64,000 nucleotides of DNA, taken from the NCBI GenBank assembly GCA_022824965.1, contig JAJDYY010000002.1:62001-126000 (forward strand), written 5' to 3'. The first letter of the stretch is position 1. Each line of letters opens with the position of its first letter. The position numbers and the translations under genes are program-made. Origin of the DNA: Gammaproteobacteria bacterium. GTDB lineage: Bacteria; Pseudomonadota; Gammaproteobacteria; UBA4575. The notes below the pieces were generated by a model. The model did not search any database and was not told the origin of the DNA. It worked only from the letters and a program-made list of their open reading frames with translations. This document shows positions 1 through 8,740 of the stretch, in pieces.

Positions 1-433
1 TTGCCTTGTCGATGTCCACCTCGGGCGACAGCAGGTTGGGATACTCGATGCTGCCGGTCTCTTCATCCTTGATCGGCTGCATCAGCAGCGGCACGTTGGT
101 GATCGAGGTCACCGCCTCGACACGGTCAAGATTTTCGAACTTGCGTACCAGTCCATCGATCAGCAGGATCGTTTCCCGGCTCAGCATTTCGCCATTGGGC
201 TTGTAGCCGACAATCAGGAATTCATCCGTGCTGTAGTGGCGATGCACCTCCCGGTAATATTTGAGATCGGGATCGCTTTCCAGCATGAGCGAGTCCGCGG
301 AGGAGTCGATATCCAGCCTTTTGATGTACGGACTGGTGGCCGCAATCAGTGCGAGCACGCAAAGGATCACGGGATAGGGATAGTTCGTGACAATGCGAAA
401 AAAGGCGTTTACCGAGGACTGCAACATCAGCAT
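1..433 (-). CDS. RND/MMPL-family exporter, N-terminal part (partial)
   Basis: The gene enters from the left edge, so only about the first 144 residues are present. The protein starts MLMLQSSVNAFFRIVTNYPY and has one hydrophobic segment at about residues 18-34 (PYPVILCVLALIAATSPYI). A periplasmic-looking stretch with many charged residues follows (SSADSLMLESDPDLKYYREV). This is the usual start of the MMPL/RND family of lipid and hopanoid exporters: one membrane helix, then a large periplasmic loop. ATG at 433 or 427 could be the start. It lies downstream of the methanofuran block on the same strand with a gap of about 55 bases, but a link to C1 metabolism is not shown. The substrate cannot be told from this fragment. 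Confidence 0.7.
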   Translation of the reverse strand, partial: MLMLQSSVNAFFRIVTNYPYPVILCVLALIAATSPYIKRLDIDSSADSLMLESDPDLKYYREVHRHYSTDEFLIVGYKPNGEMLSRETILLIDGLVRKFENLDRVEAVTSITNVPLLMQPIKDEETGSIEYPNLLSPEVDIDKA

Positions 434-489
434 ATTTCATCCATTCGCATTTTTATACACGGGTACGTAAACCGATGCAAAGTCTCAAA

Positions 490-1083
490 TCAGGGAGCAT
501 CCCCGCCCAGCCATTGCCCAAACTCACCTGCCTTGGACTTGTGCAGGAAATGAGCCTTTATTGGAGAACCGGTGAGCAGCCCCGGCAAAACCGCATCCAC
601 ACAGCCGTGCGCTTGCAGCTGGCTCACCGTCATCCTTGAAAGCGTCAGCGGGGAGGATTTTACAAACACCAGCTGTGTCACGGACAGGTACCCGGCCAGC
701 CAGGCAGCAAGGCTGTCCGAGGTGACCTCCCAGGTCTTCGGCAGTTCACACTGCTGACTGACCAGGGGGTACGGCTCCCAGATGACCGCGCAGCCCTCCT
801 TCCAGCAGGCATGGATCTCCTCCCTGCTACTGGCAAGCTGAAGTCCGGGGCAAATGGATGCCATCAGGCAGGCAAATTGCTGCATGGCCAGTACCGCCAT
901 GTAGTGTGCCTGCGCAGGTTCCAGGCCAAACTGCTTATCGGCTTTTCGGACCAGATCCGCAAAGGGGCCCCCGCCCGGCACGATCACCAGCTGATGGGAA
1001 CCCAGGGCCTGCAGCGTGTCCAGCCATTCCTGCAAACGGCTGCTTGCGTACAGGCTGCCGCCTACTTTAACGACCCAGGGCAT
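490..1083 (-). CDS. Amino-acid-kinase-fold protein, likely MfnE-type kinase of methanofuran synthesis
   Basis: A 197-residue protein of the aspartate/glutamate/uridylate kinase fold. It opens with KVGGSLY (phosphate-binding lysine and glycines) and has VIVPGGGPFADLVRK at about residue 33, the second glycine loop of this fold. In archaea the family member MfnE phosphorylates the aminomethylfuran phosphate intermediate to the diphosphate used to build methanofuran. Homologues sit in the C1 clusters of methylotrophic bacteria. Here the gene overlaps the end of pabB by 17 bases and shares a strand with MfnF-like and MfnD-like genes, which supports that job. The fold is clear from sequence; the substrate is inferred from family and context. 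Confidence 0.75.
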   Translation of the reverse strand: MPWVVKVGGSLYASSRLQEWLDTLQALGSHQLVIVPGGGPFADLVRKADKQFGLEPAQAHYMAVLAMQQFACLMASICPGLQLASSREEIHACWKEGCAVIWEPYPLVSQQCELPKTWEVTSDSLAAWLAGYLSVTQLVFVKSSPLTLSRMTVSQLQAHGCVDAVLPGLLTGSPIKAHFLHKSKAGEFGQWLGGDAP

Positions 1084-2458
1084 CGGCCCGGTTTCCCTCC
1101 AGCAAACGCATCATGGCCGTCGCCTTGTCCAGGGTCTCCTGGTATTCTGCCTCCGCGCTGGAGTCCTGGACGATCCCGCCGCCTGCAAAAAAGTACATGT
1201 GCTGTTGACGGTGCAGGATCGTGCGGATCGCGATATTCATGTCCATATTCCCGTCAAAGCCCAGGTAGCCGATGGAGCCACAGTAGACCCCTCGACGATG
1301 CGGTTCCAGCTCCTCGATGATTTCCATCGAACGGATTTTGGGCGCGCCGGTGATGGAGCCTCCCGGGAAACAGCCGCGCAGCAGATCCAGCGCCGAACGC
1401 CGCTTTGACAATTTCCCGGTGATGGTACTCACCATGTGATGCACGTTCGGGAAGCTTTCAACATCGAAAAGGCTTGGTACCCGTACGGACCCGAGTGCAC
1501 AGTTTTTGCTGATGTCGTTACGCATCAGGTCGACGATCATCAGGTTCTCGGCCTGATCCTTCAGGCTGTTGGCAAGTTCCTGCGCAAGCACACGATCCTT
1601 GCGCGGATCAGGGGAGCGCGGACGTGTGCCCTTGATAGGCCGAGTCTTGACGGCCTTTCCCCGGACAGATAAAAACTGTTCCGGTGAGTTGCACAGTACC
1701 TGTAACTCCGGGTAGTTCATGTAGGCACTGAAGGGAGAAGGATTGATTTTTCTCAATATCCGGTAGGCGGACCAAGGGCAGCCCTCTACCCCCGCAACAA
1801 ACCGTTGCGCCAGATTCACCTGATAGCAGTCTCCCCGCAGGATGTAGTTTTTCACCTGACTGAACGCCCGCCCGTAATGCTCCCGTGTCATGTTGGAAGT
1901 CACCGGGGTGGTTACACGGAACTCAGGCGACTTCCCGCGTGTGCACGGGCCGGTAAAAAGCTTGATGAGCTCGTTCCAGTCCCGCTTGACCCTCGTGCGG
2001 GAACGATCTCCGACCAGTACGGACCTTTTTTTCTGGTGATCAACCACCACCGCCCAGGAATAAATCCCCATGACCATGTCCGGCACGCCGACATCGTCTT
2101 TAGCAATGGCATGAATCCTCTCCATGTAGCGGCACAGGTCATAGCTGAGAAATCCAATCGCACCTCCGGTAAAGGGCAGGTCCGGTACGTTTTCCCAGGA
2201 TTTGGAAAGCAGGTCACCCAGCACGGCGAAGGGGCCCTCAAGAACCGTATAGGACTGGGAATAGGTCTGTATTTTCGTCTTGCGATCCTGCGTGGTGATA
2301 CATACCTCAGGTCTTGATGCCAGGATGTCGTAGCGGCCATGTGTGCCAAGAGCCGGACTGCTGTCAATAAAAACAGCCCAGGGTTCCTCTGCAATCCTGT
2401 CGAACAGCGGTGCACTGTCCCCTAGATAGGGAAGATCGGCAAACGAAAGTCCACTCAC
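1067..2458 (-). CDS. pabB: Aminodeoxychorismate synthase component I
   Basis: Chorismate-binding enzyme that aminates chorismate to 4-amino-4-deoxychorismate, the precursor of p-aminobenzoate. The C-terminal two thirds carries the family motifs GDCYQVNLAQRF, PIKGTRPR and GCFPGGSITGAPK. The lysine of PIKGT is the nucleophile that separates PabB from anthranilate synthase, which has alanine there. The GTG at 2458 overlaps the TGA of the upstream gene (GTGA), giving 463 residues, and is preferred over an ATG at 2509 that would overlap it by 55 bases. p-Aminobenzoate is needed for both folate and H4MPT. Its place between methanofuran genes, upstream of the rest of the H4MPT block, suggests supply for MptG. 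No pabA or pabC is seen in the window. Confidence 0.9.
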   Translation of the reverse strand: MSGLSFADLPYLGDSAPLFDRIAEEPWAVFIDSSPALGTHGRYDILASRPEVCITTQDRKTKIQTYSQSYTVLEGPFAVLGDLLSKSWENVPDLPFTGGAIGFLSYDLCRYMERIHAIAKDDVGVPDMVMGIYSWAVVVDHQKKRSVLVGDRSRTRVKRDWNELIKLFTGPCTRGKSPEFRVTTPVTSNMTREHYGRAFSQVKNYILRGDCYQVNLAQRFVAGVEGCPWSAYRILRKINPSPFSAYMNYPELQVLCNSPEQFLSVRGKAVKTRPIKGTRPRSPDPRKDRVLAQELANSLKDQAENLMIVDLMRNDISKNCALGSVRVPSLFDVESFPNVHHMVSTITGKLSKRRSALDLLRGCFPGGSITGAPKIRSMEIIEELEPHRRGVYCGSIGYLGFDGNMDMNIAIRTILHRQQHMYFFAGGGIVQDSSAEAEYQETLDKATAMMRLLEGNRADALGR

Positions 2459-3489
2459 AGGCAATACCTCTGGTATGCCAAGCAGGCCAGCGAGGCGGCC
2501 GGCAAACAATCCCCGGTATCCGGTCCATCCTTGATGCCTTCCTGTTCAAACAGCCCGGCACAGTCCACGTAAGGCCGATTCAGGCGCCTGGCGATTTCAC
2601 GTACAAGAAACCTCCCTGTTCCGGCTCCTGCAACCGGTGCGTCCAGGCCCAGTCCGGTCCTCAGCATCTGCTTGCGGCAGGCATCCAAGATGGTTTGGAC
2701 CTGCTGTTCGCGCACGTAGACGGCCACGGCCCTCCACGTATCCTGCGGTTTTGTTGCTGCATCGTAGCCAAACATTCTTGCCAGCCGGATTGCACTCGAA
2801 TCCTGGCCTCTGCCCCGTCCATCCAGTGTGGGGCTGGTGTCCGCATGGGAAGGAAGTTCTCCTGTAAGCCGGTACACATCTGCAGCATTTGCAAAATATT
2901 CATTCATGAGTGGAATCAGGCGTCCCTCCACCGGGGCTGCACTGCAAAGCGCAAATACCGGGGTCCTTGCCACACCGCAATACACGAGCTCGCGTGCATG
3001 GAGTCTTTCCGGGTCCGAGTAGCCCTCATTCACGACGCGGTGCTCCCGAATTCCGATGACATCCGTCGTGGTGCTGCCAATATCAATGAGCAATGCATCC
3101 TTCAGCTGCGTGGCAATGAAGCTTCCGCTGGCCAGCCAGTTTGCAGAGGCGACCTGTGCATACAGTTCGCCCAGTTCACTTCTATGCACCCATCCTTTGG
3201 ATCCGGCAAAGTAGACGATTTCGTTATCCTCGAACCGGTGCAGGAGGGCCTCGGCAATCCGGACAATGCCCTCCTTGCGGTCACCGAAGTGATCGACCAG
3301 TTCACCGGTCATCGTGACGGCCAGCATGCAGTGTGAGCAATTGAACTGTTCATGGACCCGGTCGATCGCAGCATGCAACTGCTCCAGCCCCTTCCACAAG
3401 GGACAGGGAGCTTGAACGACCTGCGATACCCGCCCGGCCCCGGTTGCCGAGACCGCTTTCAGATGGGCACCCCCAACATCGAGGCCCAT
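2455..3489 (-). CDS. H4MPT-linked hydantoinase/oxoprolinase-fold protein, MfnF-like
   Basis: A 344-residue ASKHA-fold protein starting MGLDVGGAHLKAVSA. It has a second phosphate loop, LLIDIGSTTTDVIGI, at about residue 124, and a late glycine motif APVAGAGTGRFL. This is the hydantoinase/oxoprolinase-like family found only with H4MPT pathways. Its archaeal member MfnF joins the furan diphosphate to glutamyl-tyramine in methanofuran synthesis. The ATG at 3489 is chosen because the protein then begins directly with the first phosphate loop and starts 7 bases after the upstream stop. A start at 3627 would add an unrelated tail inside the upstream gene. It sits between MfnD-like and pabB genes. The family is sure; the exact reaction is by homology. 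Confidence 0.8.
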   Translation of the reverse strand: MGLDVGGAHLKAVSATGAGRVSQVVQAPCPLWKGLEQLHAAIDRVHEQFNCSHCMLAVTMTGELVDHFGDRKEGIVRIAEALLHRFEDNEIVYFAGSKGWVHRSELGELYAQVASANWLASGSFIATQLKDALLIDIGSTTTDVIGIREHRVVNEGYSDPERLHARELVYCGVARTPVFALCSAAPVEGRLIPLMNEYFANAADVYRLTGELPSHADTSPTLDGRGRGQDSSAIRLARMFGYDAATKPQDTWRAVAVYVREQQVQTILDACRKQMLRTGLGLDAPVAGAGTGRFLVREIARRLNRPYVDCAGLFEQEGIKDGPDTGDCLPAASLACLAYQRYCL

Positions 3490-3496
3490 CACGCTC

Positions 3497-4492
3497 TCAG
3501 GCGACACGTCTGCCCTCGAGGTCCACATCGACAGGAACATTGCAAGATGGCACGACCGCTGGCAACGCCTGTTCGGCGAAGCATTGCAGGATCCATTGCG
3601 CGGGGTTCGCGCCAAGGGCAGAGCCAAGACCTACATAGGACGTGGTCAGTCTCGGGTTGATCTCTACCAGCAAAATCTCCTCCTCCGTGACGATTGCATC
3701 CACGCCCACGTAACCACGCAACCCGGGCAGCGCCTCGGCGATCCGGCTTGCAAAGCCTGTAAATTTCCGCTTCTCGAATGCGCCTACCCGGCATCCCGTC
3801 CACAGCAAAGACCCACCCTCTTCCCGAACCTGTTGCCTGTTGCAACTCAATACGTGGCACGCACCGTTCCAACACAACAGACTCAGGCTGACATGGGCTC
3901 CCTGGACATAGGGCTGGAATATGAAGCGTTCATGATCGGAGCCAGCAGCTGCAGCTTGCAATTCGGACCGGTTTTCCAGCAAGGAGATATTGGAGCAGCC
4001 TACTCCATCCTCCGGCTTCATCACGAACCGATCGCCCTGCAGGGACCCGATATCCGCCGCTGTGCAGGTCGGAACTTGTGAAATCTCATGTGTCAGCAAA
4101 TGCCGGTAGGTCGCAAACTTGTGGCTAGTCAGCCGGATGGTCTGTGGTTCGGCATTCAACAATTGAAACGATTTCTCCGAGTACCTTTTACACAGCGAAA
4201 ACAAAATCTCATCGTTTTCCGGTGCAATGAACAGCATGGAATGCACGGTATCCGCCAACGCATCGAGCCGGGTATCATGGGACTCTCCCGGTTCGACCAC
4301 AACCGTGTGGGCTCCCGGTACATCCTTGCAGAGGCGATGATCCCTGAGTACAAGGACATCGCAGCCGGGCAGTGCCCGGAAGTCGTTGACGGCGGCGTAC
4401 AGCATCATGTCGCCTTCCCTTGCCAGTGAGGCAGGCAGCGGCTGGCCGATCAGGCCACCGCCGGTGATATACTCGAAAATCAGGATATTCAT
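3497..4492 (-). CDS. ATP-grasp ligase, MfnD-type (tyramine-glutamate ligase) candidate
   Basis: A 331-residue ATP-grasp protein beginning MNILIFEYITGGGLIGQP. The middle has the nucleotide-binding stretch GDRFVMKPEDGVGCSNI, and a late motif LLVEINPRLTTSYVGL carries the Glu and Asn that bind magnesium in ATP-grasp enzymes. Archaeal MfnD adds glutamate to tyramine in methanofuran synthesis and has the same opening. Start 4492 is preferred because the conserved N-terminus begins there. An upstream start at 4588 would run into the divergent gene. It precedes the MfnF-like gene by 7 bases in one transcription unit. The ligase fold is certain; the substrate is inferred from context and N-terminal likeness. 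Confidence 0.72.
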   Translation of the reverse strand: MNILIFEYITGGGLIGQPLPASLAREGDMMLYAAVNDFRALPGCDVLVLRDHRLCKDVPGAHTVVVEPGESHDTRLDALADTVHSMLFIAPENDEILFSLCKRYSEKSFQLLNAEPQTIRLTSHKFATYRHLLTHEISQVPTCTAADIGSLQGDRFVMKPEDGVGCSNISLLENRSELQAAAAGSDHERFIFQPYVQGAHVSLSLLCWNGACHVLSCNRQQVREEGGSLLWTGCRVGAFEKRKFTGFASRIAEALPGLRGYVGVDAIVTEEEILLVEINPRLTTSYVGLGSALGANPAQWILQCFAEQALPAVVPSCNVPVDVDLEGRRVA

Positions 4493-4501
4493 CGATATGT
4501 G

Positions 4502-5209
4502 ATGCAGATCATTCCGGTACTGGACCTCTCCAGGGGACAGGTTGTCCATGCAAAAAAAGGCAGCCGCAAGCATTATAGGCCAATACAATCCTCCCTATGT
4601 GCCTCTTCGCATCCGCTGGAAGTCGTCCGCAGCTACATCGGGCTTTACCCTTTCCGAACCCTGTATGTCGCAGACCTGGATGCCATAGAACGGCATGGGG
4701 ATAACAGGGAGGTCATCCGGGTACTCGGTCTTGAGTACCCGGACCTTGAAATCTGGCTGGACACTGGGCTCTCGCTGGTGGATCACTATCTGAAAAACCC
4801 GGATATGTTTTCACTGCGCATCATCTTGTCCACCGAATCCTTGCATTCAGCATCCGCTGCTGCGTCCCTGATGAAAGACCATCCCGGGCATCCCTTCATC
4901 CTCTCTGTGGATCACAGGTCGGGGGAGCTCCTGGGTTCACCGGACATCCTTCGGACCCGGGACTGGTGGCCAACGGATATCATCATTCTTAATCTCGATC
5001 TGGTAGGCACAAAAGAAGGCATGTCCCTCCCCGGCGGGTTGAACTGCGAGGGGCTGTTTGATCAGTACAACGTTTATTACGGAGGCGGAATCAGTTCCTT
5101 GGCCGAACTGATGCACCTGAAAGACCTGGGTGCAGCCGGTGCACTGCTTGCCACCTCGCTGCATGATGAGATGATCTGCAGGGAAGACCTGCTGTGTTTT
5201 GGGCAATGA
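4502..5209 (+). CDS. HisA/HisF-related TIM-barrel protein of the H4MPT cluster
   Basis: A protein of about 235 residues related to the histidine-biosynthesis isomerase HisA. The first strand reads IIPVLDLSRGQVVHAKKG, keeping the catalytic Asp, and a second Asp lies in FILSVDHRSGEL at the place of the other HisA/HisF acid. The phosphate loop VYYGGGISSLAEL is near residue 195. It belongs to the separate hisAF-related family that travels with methanopterin or methanofuran genes in methanogens and methylotrophs, not to the his operon, and no his gene is nearby. It is the only plus-strand gene in the first 22 kb. It starts about 9 bases from the divergent MfnD-like gene and ends against the fae terminator. 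A GTG at 4499 is another possible start. The reaction is unknown. Confidence 0.75.
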   Translation: MQIIPVLDLSRGQVVHAKKGSRKHYRPIQSSLCASSHPLEVVRSYIGLYPFRTLYVADLDAIERHGDNREVIRVLGLEYPDLEIWLDTGLSLVDHYLKNPDMFSLRIILSTESLHSASAAASLMKDHPGHPFILSVDHRSGELLGSPDILRTRDWWPTDIIILNLDLVGTKEGMSLPGGLNCEGLFDQYNVYYGGGISSLAELMHLKDLGAAGALLATSLHDEMICREDLLCFGQ

Positions 5210-5282
5210 CGTCCGGTTCGGCAGGGCTACCCGTGAGTCCCTGCTCCGGACAAGCCCGGCAACATGGGAGAACTGCAAAAAA

Positions 5283-5308
5283 ATGCCCCGCGGATGCGGG
5301 GCATTTTT
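5283..5308. terminator. Bidirectional rho-independent terminator between fae and the HisA-like gene
   Basis: A perfect 9-bp stem (ATGCCCCGC / GCGGGGCAT) with loop GGAT is flanked by a run of A on the left and T on the right. It can stop transcripts arriving from both sides: the plus-strand HisA-like gene and the minus-strand fae operon. Confidence 0.92.
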
Positions 5309-5329
5309 ACAGCTTGGCTTGAGAGCTGA

Positions 5330-5857
5330 TCAGAATCCCTTGAACGGGTGTTCTGCGCTGTCTTTCTGGGCTACAACCTCAGCAGCTTTCGGCTCATCCT
5401 TGATCGCACGTACCAGGGCTTCTTTCGTAGCCTTGTAGTTGTTTTCGTAAATGGCCTCATCACTCTTGGCTTCCCAGTGGATGAAGACGCCAACACAAAT
5501 GAAGAGATCATCCGCCTCATCAGCAGGCACGGTGCCATCGGCAACGCTGTCCGCAACGGCCTTCGCCACTGCCGCCTGCGCAGGACCAAACATCTGAACC
5601 GCCTGGCCTGCACCCTTGATGGTCACTTTGTTGAACATCATGGTGTTGGGCTTACAAGGTAAATTTGGAGCAACCACGGCCAACAGGGTAGTAAAACCGT
5701 CCTTGTTGTTTACCAGGCCATTGCAAAAGGCAGATTCCACAGCCGACCCGCGCGGACCTACCAGCAAGTCAATATGTGCAATCTCTGCCATGGTGCCGGA
5801 GGGATCGTTATCATTAACAAGTGATTCCCCGACCATTACTCTGTTAATTATTGCCAT
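5330..5857 (-). CDS. fae: Formaldehyde-activating enzyme
   Basis: Fae condenses formaldehyde with H4MPT to methylene-H4MPT in the cytoplasm, the entry step of the pathway. The 175-residue length is typical. The protein carries the conserved opening [15 protein letters not shown] with the catalytic histidine, then [17 protein letters not shown] and [16 protein letters not shown] clear ribosome site (AGGAGAAAA) precedes the ATG. It is the last gene of the minus-strand H4MPT block and is followed by a strong terminator. The 109-base gap to the preceding CitG-like gene may hold its own promoter, as fae is usually the most strongly expressed gene of the pathway. Confidence 0.97.
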   Translation of the reverse strand: MAIINRVMVGESLVNDNDPSGTMAEIAHIDLLVGPRGSAVESAFCNGLVNNKDGFTTLLAVVAPNLPCKPNTMMFNKVTIKGAGQAVQMFGPAQAAVAKAVADSVADGTVPADEADDLFICVGVFIHWEAKSDEAIYENNYKATKEALVRAIKDEPKAAEVVAQKDSAEHPFKGF

Positions 5858-5966
5858 TATATTTTTCTCCTGTTCTATTTTTAGTTGTCGACAAGCTGCA
5901 GACTAATCTGTCCGCCCGTATCCTTTTGGAATTTGGAATTGTGTCAGCACGCCACTATAACACGCT

Positions 5967-6815
5967 TTACAGCATTTCCAGTCCCTCTGCAAAGATGCTC
6001 GCTACCGTAAGGTCCGCTGTGGTCCCCGGGTTGATTCGGTCACGCTTGAGACAGTCGTCAATTTCCAGCAACTGAGTCTTATACCTGACCGGCGAATCCG
6101 AACGGCAGAATTCCTTTTCAAACGGAGTGATCATATCACTTATTTCTCGCGCTTTTAACATGCCGCATTTTCGCCCGATCAGGCTGTCCGGAAAGCGGGC
6201 CAAAAACGCCAGATACAGCCCGCACGCGGCCCAGCACTCGTCCCTCCAGCGCATCAGCAGGGATCGGTAATGCGGGCGTCCAAAATGAAAAATGTCATGA
6301 AAATTGCTTGAATACTGCAAGGCGACCCGATCTTTCGAGGCAGATAATTCCATTGCACTTAAGAGGGTTACAGTGGGCTCTTCAGATATATCCTGAGATT
6401 CGGCCTGTCCCAGCCCCCCGGGCTGTGCCAAGCGTATGGCCTGATACACATCCCTTGCGTCCTGTACTGTCGAATGGTGCAGGGTTTCCTGCAGTGCTGC
6501 CTCAAGTTTCCTGCCTGCACGGCCCTGCCAGGCCTGGATCAGGGGGGCTGTGAGCAAGATGATTCCAAGGTTGGTATTGGTATCTACCGCCTGGCGAGTA
6601 GCCTGCACGGCCTGCAGGATCCGTTCACCCAGGGTCAGCCCCGGGCAAACCAAAGGTGGTGCACTTGCCTGGGCACTGTCCAGGAACTCCTGGACCCCCG
6701 GTGTGGATGCATCTGAATGGATACTGGTGTTACCGGGCTTGAGAGCCTGTATGTCCAGCCAGCATACATGCCGATACAGGCTAATCAGATTTGAGTGGGT
6801 ATTGTATTCCCGCAT
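5967..6815 (-). CDS. Triphosphoribosyl-dephospho-CoA synthase family protein (CitG-like)
   Basis: About 282 residues of the CitG/MdcB family. The signature LDIQALKPGNTSIH lies close to the N-terminus, and a later TTADLTVAS resembles the family's C-terminal motif. Classical CitG makes the prosthetic-group precursor of citrate lyase from ATP and dephospho-CoA, but no citrate or malonate lyase gene is in the window. Homologues occur in the H4MPT clusters of methylotrophs, where they may handle a ribosyl phosphate or CoA-like substrate for cofactor synthesis. ATG 6815 is chosen since it starts just before the signature. The longer frame to 6929 overlaps the upstream ligase gene by 80 bases. The real substrate is not known. 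Confidence 0.75.
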   Translation of the reverse strand: MREYNTHSNLISLYRHVCWLDIQALKPGNTSIHSDASTPGVQEFLDSAQASAPPLVCPGLTLGERILQAVQATRQAVDTNTNLGIILLTAPLIQAWQGRAGRKLEAALQETLHHSTVQDARDVYQAIRLAQPGGLGQAESQDISEEPTVTLLSAMELSASKDRVALQYSSNFHDIFHFGRPHYRSLLMRWRDECWAACGLYLAFLARFPDSLIGRKCGMLKAREISDMITPFEKEFCRSDSPVRYKTQLLEIDDCLKRDRINPGTTADLTVASIFAEGLEML

Positions 6816-6849
6816 CGAATTTCGCAAGACGGCGGATACCCTCTTGGCC

Positions 6850-7764
6850 TCATATAGCCTGCTCGACTCCAGAACAATACTGCAAACGATCCAGAAAATG
6901 TGCAACCAGCCGCTCAGCAACCACGACACCGCTGACTCCCTGCAAACCCCGCCATGCAGGAATGCTGTTCACTTCCGTAATCCACAGCTTGCCGTCGCGA
7001 TCCCGTATGATGTCCACCCCTCCATACTGCATGCGCACGGCCTGCACGGCAGCACTCGCCATGGCTGCAAACTGTTCATCGAGTACGGCCGGGTAGCATT
7101 TGCCACCGGCCGCCACATTGGTGATCCAGCTGCTGGACTGCCTTCTCATGGCCGCCACGACCTCGCCGCCGATCACGAACAGGCGCCAGTCATGTGCATC
7201 TGCCGTACCGCTGTCGATGTATTTCTGTAGGTAGTAGATCCTGTTGTACACCGCGAAGTCTGTCAGATCGCTGGGCTTGGTGATCAACTGTAGGTCTTTG
7301 CCCTGGGAGCCGAACAGGGGCTTGATCACGACCTTGCAACCCCGTTCAAGCTGCTTTCGTATAAAGGAATAGGCGCGGTGCACCTGGTTCCCTACCCAGG
7401 TCGGCGGAGTCGCCAGACCCGAGCGCGCCAGAAGAAAGCTGGTCATACCCTTGTCAACACTGCGCTCGATGGCACGCACATCATTGTAGACAAGGACATT
7501 CAGTTCACGTAATGCATGCAGGATATCGAGATAAAAGACCACCTCTTCCAGAGTCCCGCCCGGCACACCGCGCACGAAAACGCCGGTCGGCAGGGTTCCC
7601 TCAAAACCGGGGATCACCAGGCTGTCCGCTCCCGACCCCGTCCTGAGGTGGCAGTCGGTCAGGGAAACATTCGTGCAGTGATAGCCCCTGGCATTGAAAG
7701 CCTGATGGAGCTCTTTGCCATGCCAGCCCGGATCATCGGTGATGATTGCAATGTGTCCTGACAT
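6850..7764 (-). CDS. RimK-family ATP-grasp glutamate ligase, MptN-like candidate
   Basis: A 304-residue ATP-grasp ligase of the RimK group. Visible motifs are KVVIKPLFGSQGKDLQL (ATP-binding lysine and glycine loop), YLQKYIDSGTADAHDWRLFV (the hinge and Asp of RimK proteins) and GGVDIIRDRDGKLWITEVNS (metal-binding Asp, Glu and Asn). Archaeal relatives (MptN, CofF) add glutamate to H4MPT or F420. In a bacterial H4MPT cluster a glutamate ligase acting on the pterin or furan cofactor is likely. It follows mch with a 3-base gap and precedes the CitG-like gene. The enzyme class is sure; the acceptor is inferred. Confidence 0.82.
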   Translation of the reverse strand: MSGHIAIITDDPGWHGKELHQAFNARGYHCTNVSLTDCHLRTGSGADSLVIPGFEGTLPTGVFVRGVPGGTLEEVVFYLDILHALRELNVLVYNDVRAIERSVDKGMTSFLLARSGLATPPTWVGNQVHRAYSFIRKQLERGCKVVIKPLFGSQGKDLQLITKPSDLTDFAVYNRIYYLQKYIDSGTADAHDWRLFVIGGEVVAAMRRQSSSWITNVAAGGKCYPAVLDEQFAAMASAAVQAVRMQYGGVDIIRDRDGKLWITEVNSIPAWRGLQGVSGVVVAERLVAHFLDRLQYCSGVEQAI

Positions 7765-7767
7765 GAT

Positions 7768-8721
7768 TCAGGAAAAAGATTCCGCCAGCAGATCGGGTGC
7801 CAGGTTCCCACCTCTGAAGGTCTTGCCGCTCTCTACTGCTGTCACGGCCACCGAGGCAGGACTGAACAGCATGGGATCGATCTTGAAAAAATCGTTGTCG
7901 CAGTCCTCCAGTACCTGGGCAAACGGTTTGCCATACGCCGGCGATGCGCTCGAGGGAAGTTCCTGGGACAGCTGCTCTGCACTGGTATCGTCACCCTGTA
8001 CGAAAAGATGGACCCTGCCGGCAAACAGGATAGCCGTGTTGGTGCGCTCCATGGCAGTCACGAAATCCGCTCCTGGTGGGGACAGCGGAGCACTCGCCGA
8101 ACCATCCAGGATGTCGCCCAGGGGAAACCTCAATGTATGAACCTTGTGCATGGCCACTTCCAGCACCCGCGACACGATCTGCACCATACCGGCAATGGAA
8201 CATGTCGGAGTCAATATGAAGGTCAGTGCATCCGCCGGCAGGCCACAGACCTCGGCCACCCGGTCGATCAGGGCCACCGGGGGGAGCTGGTCCACTTCAA
8301 GTACAAACGTTGCGTGGTCACAGTGGTCGCGGTATTCCAGCTCTTCAAACAAGGCCTCTCGCAAGGCAATGGCCCGACCCGGCCCTGACCCCAGTGCATG
8401 GAATTTTTCGTGCGACAGGCTCCAGCCTGCATACTGGCTTGCCAGGCATGCAAGCACCGGATTGGAAGTGTGCACATGCAGGGACAGCGGCCAGTCACGG
8501 ATTGCAGCCGCATGATAAAGGGTCACCCTGCCAAGGCCTCCCATGCAGATCTCGCCGATCAGCCGGCCAGCCTCAAGGCCGCCCCTGCAATCGATGCCGG
8601 CGTCGATGTACCTTGCGCCGTTGGTGAACTCTCCCAGCCCTACCCGCAGTGCGGCATGCTTGTCGATGAGTTCCTGAACCAGCGGCTTAGCCAGTTGATT
8701 AACGCTTACATCCTGCATCAT
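7768..8721 (-). CDS. mch: Methenyltetrahydromethanopterin cyclohydrolase
   Basis: Mch hydrolyses methenyl-H4MPT to N5-formyl-H4MPT, the third step of formaldehyde oxidation. The 317-residue protein has the conserved blocks GIDCRGGLEAGRLIGEICMGGLG, HVHTSNPVLACLASQYAGWSL and ALGSGPGRAIA, all typical of bacterial and archaeal Mch. It lies between the ATP-grasp gene and the RimK-like gene in a tightly packed minus-strand operon with gaps of 19 and 3 bases. Length and motifs are ordinary for the family. Confidence 0.96.
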   Translation of the reverse strand: MMQDVSVNQLAKPLVQELIDKHAALRVGLGEFTNGARYIDAGIDCRGGLEAGRLIGEICMGGLGRVTLYHAAAIRDWPLSLHVHTSNPVLACLASQYAGWSLSHEKFHALGSGPGRAIALREALFEELEYRDHCDHATFVLEVDQLPPVALIDRVAEVCGLPADALTFILTPTCSIAGMVQIVSRVLEVAMHKVHTLRFPLGDILDGSASAPLSPPGADFVTAMERTNTAILFAGRVHLFVQGDDTSAEQLSQELPSSASPAYGKPFAQVLEDCDNDFFKIDPMLFSPASVAVTAVESGKTFRGGNLAPDLLAESFS

Positions 8722-8740
8722 TCATTCCCTTGTTCAAAAA

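Noticed and set aside
811..1320. Plus-strand frames over MfnE-like and pabB genes
   Set aside because: Shadows of well-supported minus-strand genes.
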